Part shown: positions 31,312 to 41,814 of the stretch, piece after piece
How the letters are laid out: each line of letters starts with the position of its first letter
How positions within the stretch are numbered: the first letter of the stretch is position 1
NCBI GenBank assembly: GCA_015231825.1
Contig: JADGAV010000010.1
Coordinates: 1 to 64,000, forward strand
Length of the DNA: 64,000 nt
Direction of reading: 5' to 3'
Origin: SAR324 cluster bacterium
Lineage (GTDB): Bacteria; SAR324; NAC60-12
The notes under the pieces: generated by a model
What the model was told of the DNA's origin: nothing
Databases searched by the model: none
What the model saw: the letters and a program-made list of their open reading frames with translations, nothing else
Program-made: the position numbers and the translations under genes

Positions 31312-31422
31312 GGCAACAGTTTCTGTTTTATGAAATCTTTTCTCAGTGTTTCAACCCACCCTCTGCTGAATATTTTGCTGATCACTCCGCCAGTGTCTTC
31401 TTGCGTTCTCCTGCATTTACAT

Positions 31423-33213
31423 TCAGCTTTGCTGAACTTGAGCTGAAGCTTTGACTCGTATATGCAGCTCATCAAGCTGTGCTGTGCTCACTGCGGAGGG
31501 GGCGTCCGTTAGAAGACAGGAGGCTTTTTGAGTTTTTGGAAATGCAATCACGTCCCGGATCGAATCGGTATTGAGCAAAAACATCATGATCCGGTCCATA
31601 CCAAACGCAATGCCTCCATGTGGAGGAGCACCATAAGAAAGAGCATCCAGTAAAAATCCAAATTTTGACTGGGCTTCTTCATTGCTTATATTCAGCAATT
31701 CAAAAACTCTTTTTTGAATATCTTGACGGTGAATACGAATGCTGCCACCTCCCAATTCGACACCATTCAGAACCACATCATAGGCAACAGAGCGGATTTT
31801 TGCGGGATCAGAGTCAGCATATTTTTCAAGATCTTCCAGGTTCGGCATCGTAAACGGATGGTGGGTAGCGGTGTAGCGTTTAACTTCTGGATTGTATTCG
31901 ACAAGGGGAAAATCCGTTACCCAGACAAAGCTGAAATCATTTTCCTTGATCAAATGCCTGCGGCGGGCGATTTCCTTGCGCAGATTGCCAAGGGAATCAG
32001 CAACGATTTTTTTCGTGTCGGCACAAAACAGGATCAAGTCTCCGATTTGCCCGCCGACTTTTTCTTCAATAGAGTGCTTGTCCACATCGGAAAAAAATTT
32101 CGCAATGGGAGATTGCCAGCCATCAGCGTTGAGCTTGACCCAAGCCATTCCTTTGGCTCCGTAATTTGCTACAAAATCGGTCATGTCATCCAAATCTTTT
32201 CTGGAAAAATCGGCACCGCCCGGGACACAAATAGATTTCACCAAACCTCCTTTGGCCACGACACTGGAAAAAACTTTCAAACCGCAATTTGCAGCGATGT
32301 CGGAAAGGTCGACCAATTTCAAATCAAAGCGGATATCCGGGGCGTCGACTCCATATTCGTCCATGGCCTGTTGATAGGTCATGCGGGGAAACGGTGCATG
32401 TACCTCGGTATCAATTGTTTCTTTGAACAAGTACTGGAGCATTCCCTCAATCAGCGAAAAAATTTCTTCAGGCTGGGTGAAGCTCAATTCCAAATCAATT
32501 TGAGTGAATTCCGGTTGGCGGTTTCCCCGTAAATCCTCATCCCGAAAGCAGCGTGCAATTTGAATGTATCGGTCGTATCCGCTGCACATTAAAAGCTGCT
32601 TAAAAAGCTGGGGGGACTGGGGCAGGGCATAGAATTGTCCGGGATTGACACGAGAGGGCACCAGATAGTCCCGGGCCCCTTCCGGAGTTGATTTGGTGAG
32701 AATGGGGGTTTCGATTTCAAAGAATCGGTGTTCGATAAAGTAACTGCGCACGGCATGCATTGCTTTGGAGCGTAGCATCAGGTTCTGCTGCATGGTCGGA
32801 CGACGTAAATCGAGATATCGATAGGTCAGCCTCAATCTTTCATCCACACTGGTACGGTCGTCCAGCATAAATGGCGCGGTGAGGGATGGATTCAAAATCT
32901 CCAATTCCTCGACCAACACCTCAATTTCGCCAGTCGGCAGTTTGGGATTGACATTCCCGTCTTCTCGAGGATTGACTTTGCCTCTTGCAGACAGGACAAA
33001 TTCTGAGCGAATTGATTCTGCAAGTTCGTGTGATGCTGCATTGATTTCTTTTTTAAAAACCACCTGCGTCAGACCGGTGTAGTCCCTTAAATCGACAAAG
33101 ATCACACCACCGTGGTCACGGCGGGACTGGCACCATCCCATCACCACCACTTCTTCTCCGATGTTTGCGCTTCTCAAGTCTCCACAGTAGTGTGTTCTAG
33201 ATTGTTGTTTCAT
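31423..33213 (-). CDS. aspS: aspartyl-tRNA synthetase (bacterial type)
   Basis: 596 aa; RYLDLRRPTMQQNL, PEGARDYLVPSR, QSPQLFKQLLM, GIAFGMDRIMMFL. Confidence 0.96.
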   Translation of the reverse strand: MKQQSRTHYCGDLRSANIGEEVVVMGWCQSRRDHGGVIFVDLRDYTGLTQVVFKKEINAASHELAESIRSEFVLSARGKVNPREDGNVNPKLPTGEIEVLVEELEILNPSLTAPFMLDDRTSVDERLRLTYRYLDLRRPTMQQNLMLRSKAMHAVRSYFIEHRFFEIETPILTKSTPEGARDYLVPSRVNPGQFYALPQSPQLFKQLLMCSGYDRYIQIARCFRDEDLRGNRQPEFTQIDLELSFTQPEEIFSLIEGMLQYLFKETIDTEVHAPFPRMTYQQAMDEYGVDAPDIRFDLKLVDLSDIAANCGLKVFSSVVAKGGLVKSICVPGGADFSRKDLDDMTDFVANYGAKGMAWVKLNADGWQSPIAKFFSDVDKHSIEEKVGGQIGDLILFCADTKKIVADSLGNLRKEIARRRHLIKENDFSFVWVTDFPLVEYNPEVKRYTATHHPFTMPNLEDLEKYADSDPAKIRSVAYDVVLNGVELGGGSIRIHRQDIQKRVFELLNISNEEAQSKFGFLLDALSYGAPPHGGIAFGMDRIMMFLLNTDSIRDVIAFPKTQKASCLLTDAPSAVSTAQLDELHIRVKASAQVQQS

Positions 33214-33445
33214 TTGTTCCTTTTCAAAAATTATTGCTTCCCTTTTACAAAGTAAGTGGGCATTGATTCGTTTGAGCTTACTGGAGAGTGTCGAAAAACA
33301 GGGAAGGGTTTGGGGGTCTCATTTGAAGGTGTTGTCCGTTTGTGCCTGCACTGCACCCGAACTTTTTTAGATTGTTTAAATGGTCAAACAGTGAAATTAT
33401 CATAGCTCGTAGTCATTGACAATATAACTTTCGGAAAGCCTTCAT

Positions 33446-36034
33446 TTGCCGGAAAAACGCATGATTAAATTGCAGGACATTGCTTGTTTTTTGAATACTT
33501 TTCGTATGATCTTTTTCTGTGTCCCGGTCTTTCTTCTGCTTTCCTGTCAAGTCCCTCCTCTTCCTGGAGAATCGACGGAATCTCCGGAAGCAGAAGTCGG
33601 TTCAAGTGATCCTGCGGAGACCCCGAGAATTGGCGATTCTGAAAAAATTCCTCCGTTTTTGGGAATTGCTTATGAGGCGATTGAACTCAATAAAATATCT
33701 TCCAATCTTCCAAAAAAAGCGATTCGAATTATCAAGGTTCTCCCCGATACGGTTGCCGATGAAATTGGACTGAAAGAAATGGACCTCATTTTGAAGTATG
33801 ATTTTCACAGCTTCGACAATGTCCCCAAAGATGATATCCCAAAAACTTTCAAGAGTTATATCACCAGCAAGAAATGGGTCGGAGACCCTTTGAGACTGGA
33901 AATATTTAGAGAAGAAACAAAAATTTCCGGACAGAAAAATTCGACCTCAATTCCTTCTGAAGGTCTTCGGAAAGAAATGATTTCGGAATTGATCAATACC
34001 CAAAAACCGGGGGAGGTGCTGAACTTCACGATTGAAAAAAAAGCAGGGATTCGAAAATTGACGGCGAAACTTGGCACCAGGCCCAATATGCGAACCACCG
34101 CACCGCCGAAGAATTCACAATTGTTTCCTCAATACGAAAACTATACAAGTCCCTCCATTGAATTTTCAAACAAATTGATCGTTTCTCTGAATCTGGAAAC
34201 AGAATATGAGGATCTGATGAAGCGTTATCAAAAAGATGAATGGTGGGATGACGGCTTTCGGCTCAAGACTTTTCGATATATTCATCAGGATCCGTTGAAA
34301 CTTCCGAAAATTGCCAACGATTTGTCTGCCGATTTTGAAAGAGCAATCCATGCAAAAAGTCAGAATTTTCCTGATTTAATCAGCCGTGCCGCAGCGGTTT
34401 TGGACGAGACGATAGAATCCGGGGTGAATCGAATTCCCCCAGCTCCGGGATCGCACAATTTCGAAGAACATTTGACCTTTATTGTTGAAACCGTGGTGCA
34501 GGCGCGCCAACTTCGCGATCATGCCCTGCGTCGGCTATCGAACGATGAGATTCAATTTTTGTACGAAAACCTGCAGGGAATCACCGATAAATTTGCTGAA
34601 CATTACTACCTGGATAACGACACTCCTCCGGCACTTTTCAAAAAATTTCAAAAAGTGATCAAACTTTCCCATAAAATTGATTTTCCTGCTTTGCTGCAGG
34701 CCGCTCAGCTTTTGAGTTACTTTGCTGACCGAGACTGGCTTAGTTCCTTGAAATCGGCCCTGGCGCTTAGAGATTGGGGAACTCGTCCAGCGAACAATCC
34801 GCTCCGCACCTTTGGAGACATTATGACCGTGTTGAACACAGCAGCGGGACCTATGGTCATTGGCGGAGAAGGGCCCACAAGATATGAGCAAGATATTGCT
34901 ATCATTATTGACTTGGGGGGAGATGATCTTTATATCAATAATGCAGGTGCAGCCCGAAGCCCGGAAATGCCGATTTCGGTGCTGATCGATTTAGGGGGAA
35001 ATGACACCTACTCTGCCACAAAATCTGTCGCCCAGGGGAGTGGGATGCTGGGGAATGGGATTTTAATTGATCAAGCGGGCGACGACACTTATACCGGCGT
35101 CAGACTTTCTCAGGGGACTGGCTTGATGGGAACCGGTATTTTGATTGATTTCGCCGGGTCGGATCAATACCACGGACAGGAATTCAATCAGGGTTTCGGC
35201 TTATGGGGCAGTGGCATGCTCGTTGATCTGAAGGGCGATGACTCTTATAATTCTCATTTGTTTGCACAGGGTGTCGGAGCACCCAAAGGGCTGGGCCTGC
35301 TGCTGGATGTGCAGGGTTCAGATCGCTATTATGCCACCGGGAAATACCAGAGCACATACAAAGTGGAAGGGCTTTTTCATGGTTCTTCTCAGGGATTCGG
35401 CATTGGATTTAGGAACCTGGCATCAGGAGGAGTCGGAATATTACTGGATTCTCAGGGAAAAGATTCATTTCGTGCAGGAAATTTTTCTCAGGGAGGAGGT
35501 TATTTTTATGGACTGGGAATCTTGAAGAACGGGAATCAGGAAAGCGATCTCTATATTGGATCCCGCTATACTCAAGGGTTTTCCGCTCATTCTGCTGCCG
35601 GAATCTTAATCGAAGAGGGAGGAGACGATCACTACATCGGGAAAGTGGGTGCCATCCAGGCTGCAGCCTGGGACAAGGGGAGTGCTGCCCTGATTGACTA
35701 TGCAGGAAATGACACCTACGACACGCTGGGTTGGGGATTTGCTCAAGGAGCTGCCGAGCACAACGGCTTTTCTTTGTTTATCGATTGGGAGGGGGTCGAT
35801 GTTTATCGACTTCAAGGCAGGACTAAACCGAAAAATGAATATGACGGGGGTTCCAGTTTTTCCTTTTTTATCGACAATGGGGGGGAGAACGACCAGTATT
35901 CTGAGGGAAGCGGCGGCAATAATCAGATCAAAATGGAGGGGGAGTATGGAATTTTTGTTGACTTGGATGCTGAAATTGAAGATGAATTGGAAGACAACAC
36001 CTTTGAACATTTGATTCTTCCAACAAAGGAATAG
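33446..36034 (+). CDS. putative PDZ-domain lipoprotein with C-terminal tandem GDD-Y repeat array
   Basis: 862 aa; lipobox LLLSC near the N-terminus; PDZ-like FLGIAYEAIE...IIKVLPDTVADEIGLKEMDLIL; about 12 copies of [I/L]LIDxxG[D/N/S]DxY...QGxGxxGxG. Confidence 0.8.
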   Translation: MPEKRMIKLQDIACFLNTFRMIFFCVPVFLLLSCQVPPLPGESTESPEAEVGSSDPAETPRIGDSEKIPPFLGIAYEAIELNKISSNLPKKAIRIIKVLPDTVADEIGLKEMDLILKYDFHSFDNVPKDDIPKTFKSYITSKKWVGDPLRLEIFREETKISGQKNSTSIPSEGLRKEMISELINTQKPGEVLNFTIEKKAGIRKLTAKLGTRPNMRTTAPPKNSQLFPQYENYTSPSIEFSNKLIVSLNLETEYEDLMKRYQKDEWWDDGFRLKTFRYIHQDPLKLPKIANDLSADFERAIHAKSQNFPDLISRAAAVLDETIESGVNRIPPAPGSHNFEEHLTFIVETVVQARQLRDHALRRLSNDEIQFLYENLQGITDKFAEHYYLDNDTPPALFKKFQKVIKLSHKIDFPALLQAAQLLSYFADRDWLSSLKSALALRDWGTRPANNPLRTFGDIMTVLNTAAGPMVIGGEGPTRYEQDIAIIIDLGGDDLYINNAGAARSPEMPISVLIDLGGNDTYSATKSVAQGSGMLGNGILIDQAGDDTYTGVRLSQGTGLMGTGILIDFAGSDQYHGQEFNQGFGLWGSGMLVDLKGDDSYNSHLFAQGVGAPKGLGLLLDVQGSDRYYATGKYQSTYKVEGLFHGSSQGFGIGFRNLASGGVGILLDSQGKDSFRAGNFSQGGGYFYGLGILKNGNQESDLYIGSRYTQGFSAHSAAGILIEEGGDDHYIGKVGAIQAAAWDKGSAALIDYAGNDTYDTLGWGFAQGAAEHNGFSLFIDWEGVDVYRLQGRTKPKNEYDGGSSFSFFIDNGGENDQYSEGSGGNNQIKMEGEYGIFVDLDAEIEDELEDNTFEHLILPTKE
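34895..35975 (+). repeat. protein-level tandem repeat region, about 12 degenerate copies of about 26 aa
   Basis: VLIDLGGNDTY / ILIDQAGDDTY / ILIDFAGSDQY / MLVDLKGDDSY / LLLDVQGSDRY / ILLDSQGKDSF / ILIEEGGDDHY / ALIDYAGNDTY / LFIDWEGVDVY etc. Confidence 0.85.
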
Positions 36035-36084
36035 CAAATGTTGCATGAACAGCAAAGTCGGTTTCGACTCAAACAGGATATCGA

Positions 36085-36504
36085 ATGAGGACTCAGATTT
36101 CCCATCTCACCGTTGAATTCATTCATTGTGATCTTGCCGGCCTGGTATTTTACCCTCATTTCTATTTTTGGTTTGACCAGGGAACAGAACGTTTGTTCAA
36201 GGCCAATCAGCTTTCATACTCGGAACTCATGCGGGACTATGGTGTGGCAGGAATGCCGCTTCTTGAGACAGGAGCCTCCTACAAGAATCCATGCAAACTG
36301 GGAGATGAACTTGAGATTCGGAGTTGGGTGGATCAATGGAATGGCCGAACCTTCCTGGTCAAACACCAGGTTCAGCATGCGGATGGCCGGCTGGCTCTTG
36401 AAGGATTTGAAAGGCGTGCCTGGATTGTCCCCGCCCCTGATACTCCTAAAGGAATGACTGCGATTCCTGTTCCTGAGGAAGTTATTTCCCGTTTTACCGA
36501 CTGA
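36085..36504 (+). CDS. acyl-CoA thioesterase (4-hydroxybenzoyl-CoA thioesterase-like hotdog fold)
   Basis: VEFIHCDLAGLVFYPHFYFWFDQGTERLF (Asp in the 4HBT-type motif). Confidence 0.85.
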   Translation: MRTQISHLTVEFIHCDLAGLVFYPHFYFWFDQGTERLFKANQLSYSELMRDYGVAGMPLLETGASYKNPCKLGDELEIRSWVDQWNGRTFLVKHQVQHADGRLALEGFERRAWIVPAPDTPKGMTAIPVPEEVISRFTD

Positions 36505-36556
36505 TCGGACAAAGTCGATTGCTGGCCAAAGGACCGTAGTTTCGGAGAAATGTTTT

Positions 36557-38680
36557 ATGGAACGATTATTCAAATCGGAAATTGAAAAATTAAAATTGGG
36601 AGAAGGTCAAACTTTCCAGGGTGAGGGGATTTTGGCGGTCACAAAAGGACTTCTTCAGGCAGGAGTTTCCTATGTTGGCGGTTATCAGGGAGCTCCTGTT
36701 TCTCATTTGGTCGATGTTTTGACCCAAGCCACTGATTTAATGTCTGAATTGGGAGTACATGTAGAGGCGAATACGAACGAAGCGTCGGCAGCCGCGATGT
36801 TGGGAGCCTCTATAAATTATCCTGTTCGCGGTGCTGTCACCTGGAAGTCCATTGTTGGCACCAATGTCGCTTCAGATGCACTTTCTAATTTATCTTCTGC
36901 CGGGGTGATTGGAGGCGCGTTGATTGTGGTGGGCGCAGACTATGGAGAAGGAGCCAGTGTGATCCAGGAGCGGACCCACAATTTCGCGTTAAAATCTTCC
37001 ATGTGGCTGATTGATCCCCGGCCCAATTTGGAAACGATTGTTCACCTGGTTGAAAAAGGGTTCGAACTCTCGGAGGCCAGCAACAGTCCAGTCATTCTTG
37101 AATTGAGGATCCGGGCCTGTCATGTCCAGGGGGAATTTGCTGCCAAAAACAATATTGCCCCCGAACTCAGCAGTATCAAAAAAGGAAAGCATCCTGCCCC
37201 GTTCTCTTATGCCCGTTTGAGCCATCCCCCGGTCACTTTCAGCCAGGAACATCAGAAAATCGAAAAGCGACTCCCCCAGGCCAGGCAATTTATTACTGAA
37301 AATCATCTCAATGAGTTTTTTGAAGGCGATCTCCAAACCGTAGGGATCATTCTGCAGGGAGGCCTTTTCAATACCTTAATGCGCCGCCTGGCTGTTTTGG
37401 AGCTTGCCGATCTATTTGGCAATTCTCAGATTCCGCTTTTAGTCCTCAATGTCGTTCATCCCCTGGTCCCTGATGAAATCATCCGTTTCTGCCGAGATAA
37501 AAAGGCTGTTCTAGTTCTGGAAGAAGGAAATCCTGAGTTCATTGAGCAGCAGATTCATGTTTTGATGAGAAAATTTGATCTGGATACTCAAATTGCTGGC
37601 AAAGACATTTTTCCTCTTGCCGGCGAATACACGGCTGAGGTGATGCTCAAGGGCCTGGTTGATTTTCTCGGAGAAGTCGAACCCGAGGGAATTGATTTGG
37701 AGCAAACGAGAGACATCGCCATCCGTCTTTCTACCGAGAAAGAAGCTGCCCGTCATTTGCTTGAGGAACCTTTACCTCCCCGTCCCCCCAGTTTCTGTAC
37801 CGGTTGTCCTGAAAGGCCGGTTTTTTCTGCCATCAAATTATTGAAAGAAGATATTGGTGATCTTCATATTTCAGCAGACATCGGGTGCCATGCTTTCGGT
37901 ACTTTTGAGCCTTTCAGCATGGGGAATTCGATATTGGGCTATGGAATGAGCCTTGCGGCAGCCGCTGGAGTGGGGTCCTTTCAAGAAAAAAGAACCATCA
38001 GCATCATGGGGGATGGAGGATTTTGGCACAACGGACTGCAAACTGGAGTCCTGTCGGGATTGTTCAATAAGAACGACGGTGTCCTGATCATCATGCAGAA
38101 CGGATATGCTTCTGCTACCGGTCAGCAGTATATCCCTTCATCGATCTCCACATCATCGGATCTTCCTGTCACAAGCAGCATTGAACGCACGCTCAAATCA
38201 TTGGGGGTCGGCTGGCTGAGGACAGTTCGGACTTATAGTGTTTCTAAAATGGTGGAAATCCTCCGTGAAGCAATGACATCCCCATATCCAGGATTGAAAG
38301 TGATTATTGCTGACGGTGAGTGCATGCTGGCTCGCCAACGTCGTTTGAAGACAGAAAACCAGAAAAAGCTGGATGCTGGAAAAACCGTGCGAATTCCACG
38401 TTTTGGCATTGACGAAGAGGTGTGCACGGGAGATCACTCCTGCATTCGCCTCTCAGGATGTCCATCACTGACGGTAAAATCCAATCCAGATTTTTTACGT
38501 GACGACCCTGTTGCTGCAATCAACGAAGATTGTGTGGGTTGCGGTTTGTGTGGAGAAGTCGCGCATGCGGCAGTACTCTGTCCGTCGTTCTACAAAGTGG
38601 AAAAAGTGCAAAATTCAAATTCCAGGCAGAGATTCCTCCACCGAGTGCGCAGCGGCATTATAGACTGGCTTGCCAATTGA
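36557..38680 (+). CDS. indolepyruvate ferredoxin oxidoreductase alpha subunit-like (IorA)
   Basis: 707 aa; GYQGAPVSHLVDVL, FCTGCPERPVFSAIK, GDGGFWHNGLQ, C-terminal ferredoxin-like cysteines CTGDHSCIRLSGCPSL ... CVGCGLCGEVAHAAVLC. Confidence 0.88.
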   Translation: MERLFKSEIEKLKLGEGQTFQGEGILAVTKGLLQAGVSYVGGYQGAPVSHLVDVLTQATDLMSELGVHVEANTNEASAAAMLGASINYPVRGAVTWKSIVGTNVASDALSNLSSAGVIGGALIVVGADYGEGASVIQERTHNFALKSSMWLIDPRPNLETIVHLVEKGFELSEASNSPVILELRIRACHVQGEFAAKNNIAPELSSIKKGKHPAPFSYARLSHPPVTFSQEHQKIEKRLPQARQFITENHLNEFFEGDLQTVGIILQGGLFNTLMRRLAVLELADLFGNSQIPLLVLNVVHPLVPDEIIRFCRDKKAVLVLEEGNPEFIEQQIHVLMRKFDLDTQIAGKDIFPLAGEYTAEVMLKGLVDFLGEVEPEGIDLEQTRDIAIRLSTEKEAARHLLEEPLPPRPPSFCTGCPERPVFSAIKLLKEDIGDLHISADIGCHAFGTFEPFSMGNSILGYGMSLAAAAGVGSFQEKRTISIMGDGGFWHNGLQTGVLSGLFNKNDGVLIIMQNGYASATGQQYIPSSISTSSDLPVTSSIERTLKSLGVGWLRTVRTYSVSKMVEILREAMTSPYPGLKVIIADGECMLARQRRLKTENQKKLDAGKTVRIPRFGIDEEVCTGDHSCIRLSGCPSLTVKSNPDFLRDDPVAAINEDCVGCGLCGEVAHAAVLCPSFYKVEKVQNSNSRQRFLHRVRSGIIDWLAN

Positions 38681-38684
38681 GATT

Positions 38685-40202
38685 ATGAAAAATCAGGAAA
38701 ATTACAGACCGATCACCATTTTGATTGCCGCCATGGGAGGAGAAGGGGGAGGAGTTTTGATGAACTGGATTGTCAATACCGCCTGGCAAAAGGGCTATCC
38801 GGTTCAAGCAACTTCTATTCCGGGTGTGGCACAACGAACCGGGGCAACGACCTATTATATTGAACTCCTGCCGATCAAACGTCAGGATCTGGATGGAAAA
38901 ACTCCCGTCTTCACACTGAATCCGGCTCCAGGTGAAATTGATCTGATGCTGGCAACAGAACTGATGGAAGCTGTACGTGCGATTTCAAACGGATTTGTCA
39001 CCTCCCGCACGACGCTGATTGCTTCAAATCACCGGGTTTTTACCACGCTTGAAAAAATGGCTGCGGGGGACGGCAGGTATGAAGAGGAAAAACTTCTGAA
39101 GATTGTAAAAAATGCAGGCAAACGAAACATTTTGCACAATTTTTCAAATATTGCCAAGGAGAACGGTTCCATCATCAATGCGGTATTTCTCGGTGTGCTT
39201 TCGGGGATGGATTTACTTCCACTAAAATCAGAAGATTTTGAAAGATCCATTCGGGAGGAAGGAAAAGCAGTCAAGACCAACCTCCGAGGGTTTCAGGCTG
39301 GTTTGGCTTTGTTGAAATTGACGGGATCTTCCTCCAATGAAAGCAACCCCCCTTCCATTCGACTTTCCAGGGAAACTTCGTTTCTGTTCCGCATCCAAAA
39401 TGATTTCCCGGAACGGGCGCAGGAAGCAATAAAAGATGGCGTCGATCGTTTGACCGATTATCAGAACGCATCCTATGCTGTCAAGTTCCTTGATCGGCTG
39501 GAACCTTTCAGAAACGGATCTCCTGATTTGTGCAGGGAAGTCGCAAAAAACCTTGCTGTCCGCATGTCTTATGAGGATATCATTCGAGTGGCGCAGGCAA
39601 AAACAAGAGCAGCAAGACTGGAACGGATCCGGGGGGAAATAGAGGCAGGAAAAGAAGAACCGGTCATGATTACAGAGTTTTTTAAACCTGGAATTCCCGA
39701 AATTTGTGATCTTCTGCCCCCTTCTTTGTCAACAAAAATCTTGAAATGGGCAGAAAAGACAGGTCGAGAGGAATCAACACGTTTTGAAATGCATGTGAAA
39801 ACGTCCACGGTGTTTGGATTTTTGAAACTCAAGGCGCTTGAAAAATTACGCTGGTGGCGTCCCCGAAGTTTTCGATGGGGTCTCGAACAGGAACAAATTG
39901 AGCAATGGCTTCGGTTGATTGTCGAAGCAATGAAAAAGAGCGATGAGTTTGCAATAGAAACAGCCCGGCTTGCCCGGCTGATCAAAGGATACGGAAGTAC
40001 CCATAAGCGAGGAACAGAACATTATCAACGGATTGTAAATGAATTTGTGAAACCCTGCCTGGCAGGAAACATTTCGGCAAAGAATCCTCAGGTGATATTA
40101 AAAAACCTGTTGAACAGATCCCTAGCCAACCCTGAGAAGAATGATCTAAAGAGTGCTTTGGCAAAAATTCATGCGACGATGCCTTCAGCAAACGAAAATT
40201 AA
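38685..40202 (+). CDS. indolepyruvate oxidoreductase beta subunit-like (IorB) with long C-terminal extension (DUF6537-like)
   Basis: ATG 38685 lies 4 bp after the IorA stop; AAMGGEGGGVLMNWIVNTAWQKGYPVQATSIPGVAQRTGATTYYIEL. Confidence 0.87.
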   Translation: MKNQENYRPITILIAAMGGEGGGVLMNWIVNTAWQKGYPVQATSIPGVAQRTGATTYYIELLPIKRQDLDGKTPVFTLNPAPGEIDLMLATELMEAVRAISNGFVTSRTTLIASNHRVFTTLEKMAAGDGRYEEEKLLKIVKNAGKRNILHNFSNIAKENGSIINAVFLGVLSGMDLLPLKSEDFERSIREEGKAVKTNLRGFQAGLALLKLTGSSSNESNPPSIRLSRETSFLFRIQNDFPERAQEAIKDGVDRLTDYQNASYAVKFLDRLEPFRNGSPDLCREVAKNLAVRMSYEDIIRVAQAKTRAARLERIRGEIEAGKEEPVMITEFFKPGIPEICDLLPPSLSTKILKWAEKTGREESTRFEMHVKTSTVFGFLKLKALEKLRWWRPRSFRWGLEQEQIEQWLRLIVEAMKKSDEFAIETARLARLIKGYGSTHKRGTEHYQRIVNEFVKPCLAGNISAKNPQVILKNLLNRSLANPEKNDLKSALAKIHATMPSANEN

Positions 40203-40469
40203 AGAATCATCCCCGCAAAACGATATTTTACGACTGATTTGACCGGAAATATCGTGACGCGGCACAATCGACGAAGGTTTGCACTGAAAGTTCAATCCAA
40301 GAGCCCTTTATGGCGTGACTGATTCCCAGAGACTCCCCTGGTCCAGACCTATTCACAGTGATTTTTTATGAGACACTTTCATAGAATAGAGAAGCAACCG
40401 GGATTGACTATGAATTAGTGATGCTTGACCAATGTAATCTTGACAAAAGTTGATTTCCGGGAGTCGCTA

Positions 40470-41780
40470 CTATTCATATTGGAGGGCCTGAGCCGGTTCA
40501 ATCCTTGCGGCTTTCAGTGCTGGAATGATCGTTACCAGGAAGCAGATGAGAAAAGAAATGAAGGCCGTAATCCCAATTTCCTGCCATACAATGGACATAG
40601 GAACCCTGTTGCCGCCAGGGTAAACTCCCGGGGGAATATCAACAATATTGAAATTGATAAGAACCCAACAGATACTCAAGCCCAAGAACACTCCAAAGGC
40701 AGTGCCGCAAATGCCGATTAAAACTCCCTGTAGCATAAATATGGAAAGCACGCTTCGATCTGTTGCGCCCAGTGATTTGAGAATGGCAATGTCTTTTGTT
40801 TTCTCCAAGACCATCATGGTGATGGAACTGATGATGTTGAACGCCGCGACCAGAACTATCAGTGTCAAACCTACAAAAAGGGCCAGTTTTTCCAATTTCA
40901 TCAATCGGAAGATATTTTTGTTTTCGCTGGCCCAGTTGCTGACCAGATAAAAATCCTGTCTCCCTGAAGCATTCAAACTATCCTGCAATTCTGCGGCAAC
41001 GATTGGTGCAATTTCAGGATCGGAAATATTCACCCCGATTCCTGTCACACTGTCCTTCATGTTGTATATTCTCTGCACCAGTTTATAGTCCACAAAGGCT
41101 AAGACTTCATCGTATCCCGAAATTCCCAACTCAAAGATCCCGATCACTTCCAGTTCCTTGGCGCGGGGGACATCTCCCACCGGCGTCATTTTCGTCTCTG
41201 AGGAAATCAATTTGACCCGATCTCCGGGCACCACGCCCAGTCCCTGAGCCAACGCGGCCCCTAAGATTATACCGGCTTTTTGCTTGTTTTTCTGAGACCG
41301 GGTGTAGGAAAGTCGTGATAAGATGCGTTTGGATATCAGTGCCTGTTCCTCCAATGAAGGAGCTTCCAGCGGATAAACTTCATCACGGAGAAATGATCCG
41401 ATTTCTGTGACATGAATTTCTCGTTCAGGATCTATTCCACGAATCAGAGCACCTTTCGGCAGGGTTTCTCCTGCCAGCATCGCCTGCTTGTAGATATAAG
41501 GGGCCGTGTGCAGGACTTCAGGATGCTGTGCGATTTGTTCTGCCAATGCTTCGATTTCTGTACTTTCTGCAGCTCCGCCAAAAACAGTCACTTGGGGAAG
41601 CGCACCCAAAATCGATTTCCGCAGATTGTCACGAAAACCATTCATCATTGATGTCGAGACGATCAATGCAACCACCCCCAGCATAACCCCTCCAATCGAA
41701 ATCCAGGTGATGAAGGAAATAGAGCGGTCTTTGCGGCGGGAAAGCAAATATCGCAGCCCTATATACATTTCATATCTCAT
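40470..41780 (-). CDS. lipoprotein-releasing ABC transporter permease (LolC/LolE family)
   Basis: 436 aa; FITWISIGGVMLGVVALIVSTSMMNGF, MMVLEKTKDIAILKSLGAT. Confidence 0.92.
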   Translation of the reverse strand: MRYEMYIGLRYLLSRRKDRSISFITWISIGGVMLGVVALIVSTSMMNGFRDNLRKSILGALPQVTVFGGAAESTEIEALAEQIAQHPEVLHTAPYIYKQAMLAGETLPKGALIRGIDPEREIHVTEIGSFLRDEVYPLEAPSLEEQALISKRILSRLSYTRSQKNKQKAGIILGAALAQGLGVVPGDRVKLISSETKMTPVGDVPRAKELEVIGIFELGISGYDEVLAFVDYKLVQRIYNMKDSVTGIGVNISDPEIAPIVAAELQDSLNASGRQDFYLVSNWASENKNIFRLMKLEKLALFVGLTLIVLVAAFNIISSITMMVLEKTKDIAILKSLGATDRSVLSIFMLQGVLIGICGTAFGVFLGLSICWVLINFNIVDIPPGVYPGGNRVPMSIVWQEIGITAFISFLICFLVTIIPALKAARIEPAQALQYE

Positions 41781-41814
41781 GAAAATACCGATTTCAGGTG
41801 GAAAGAAGGGCAGT

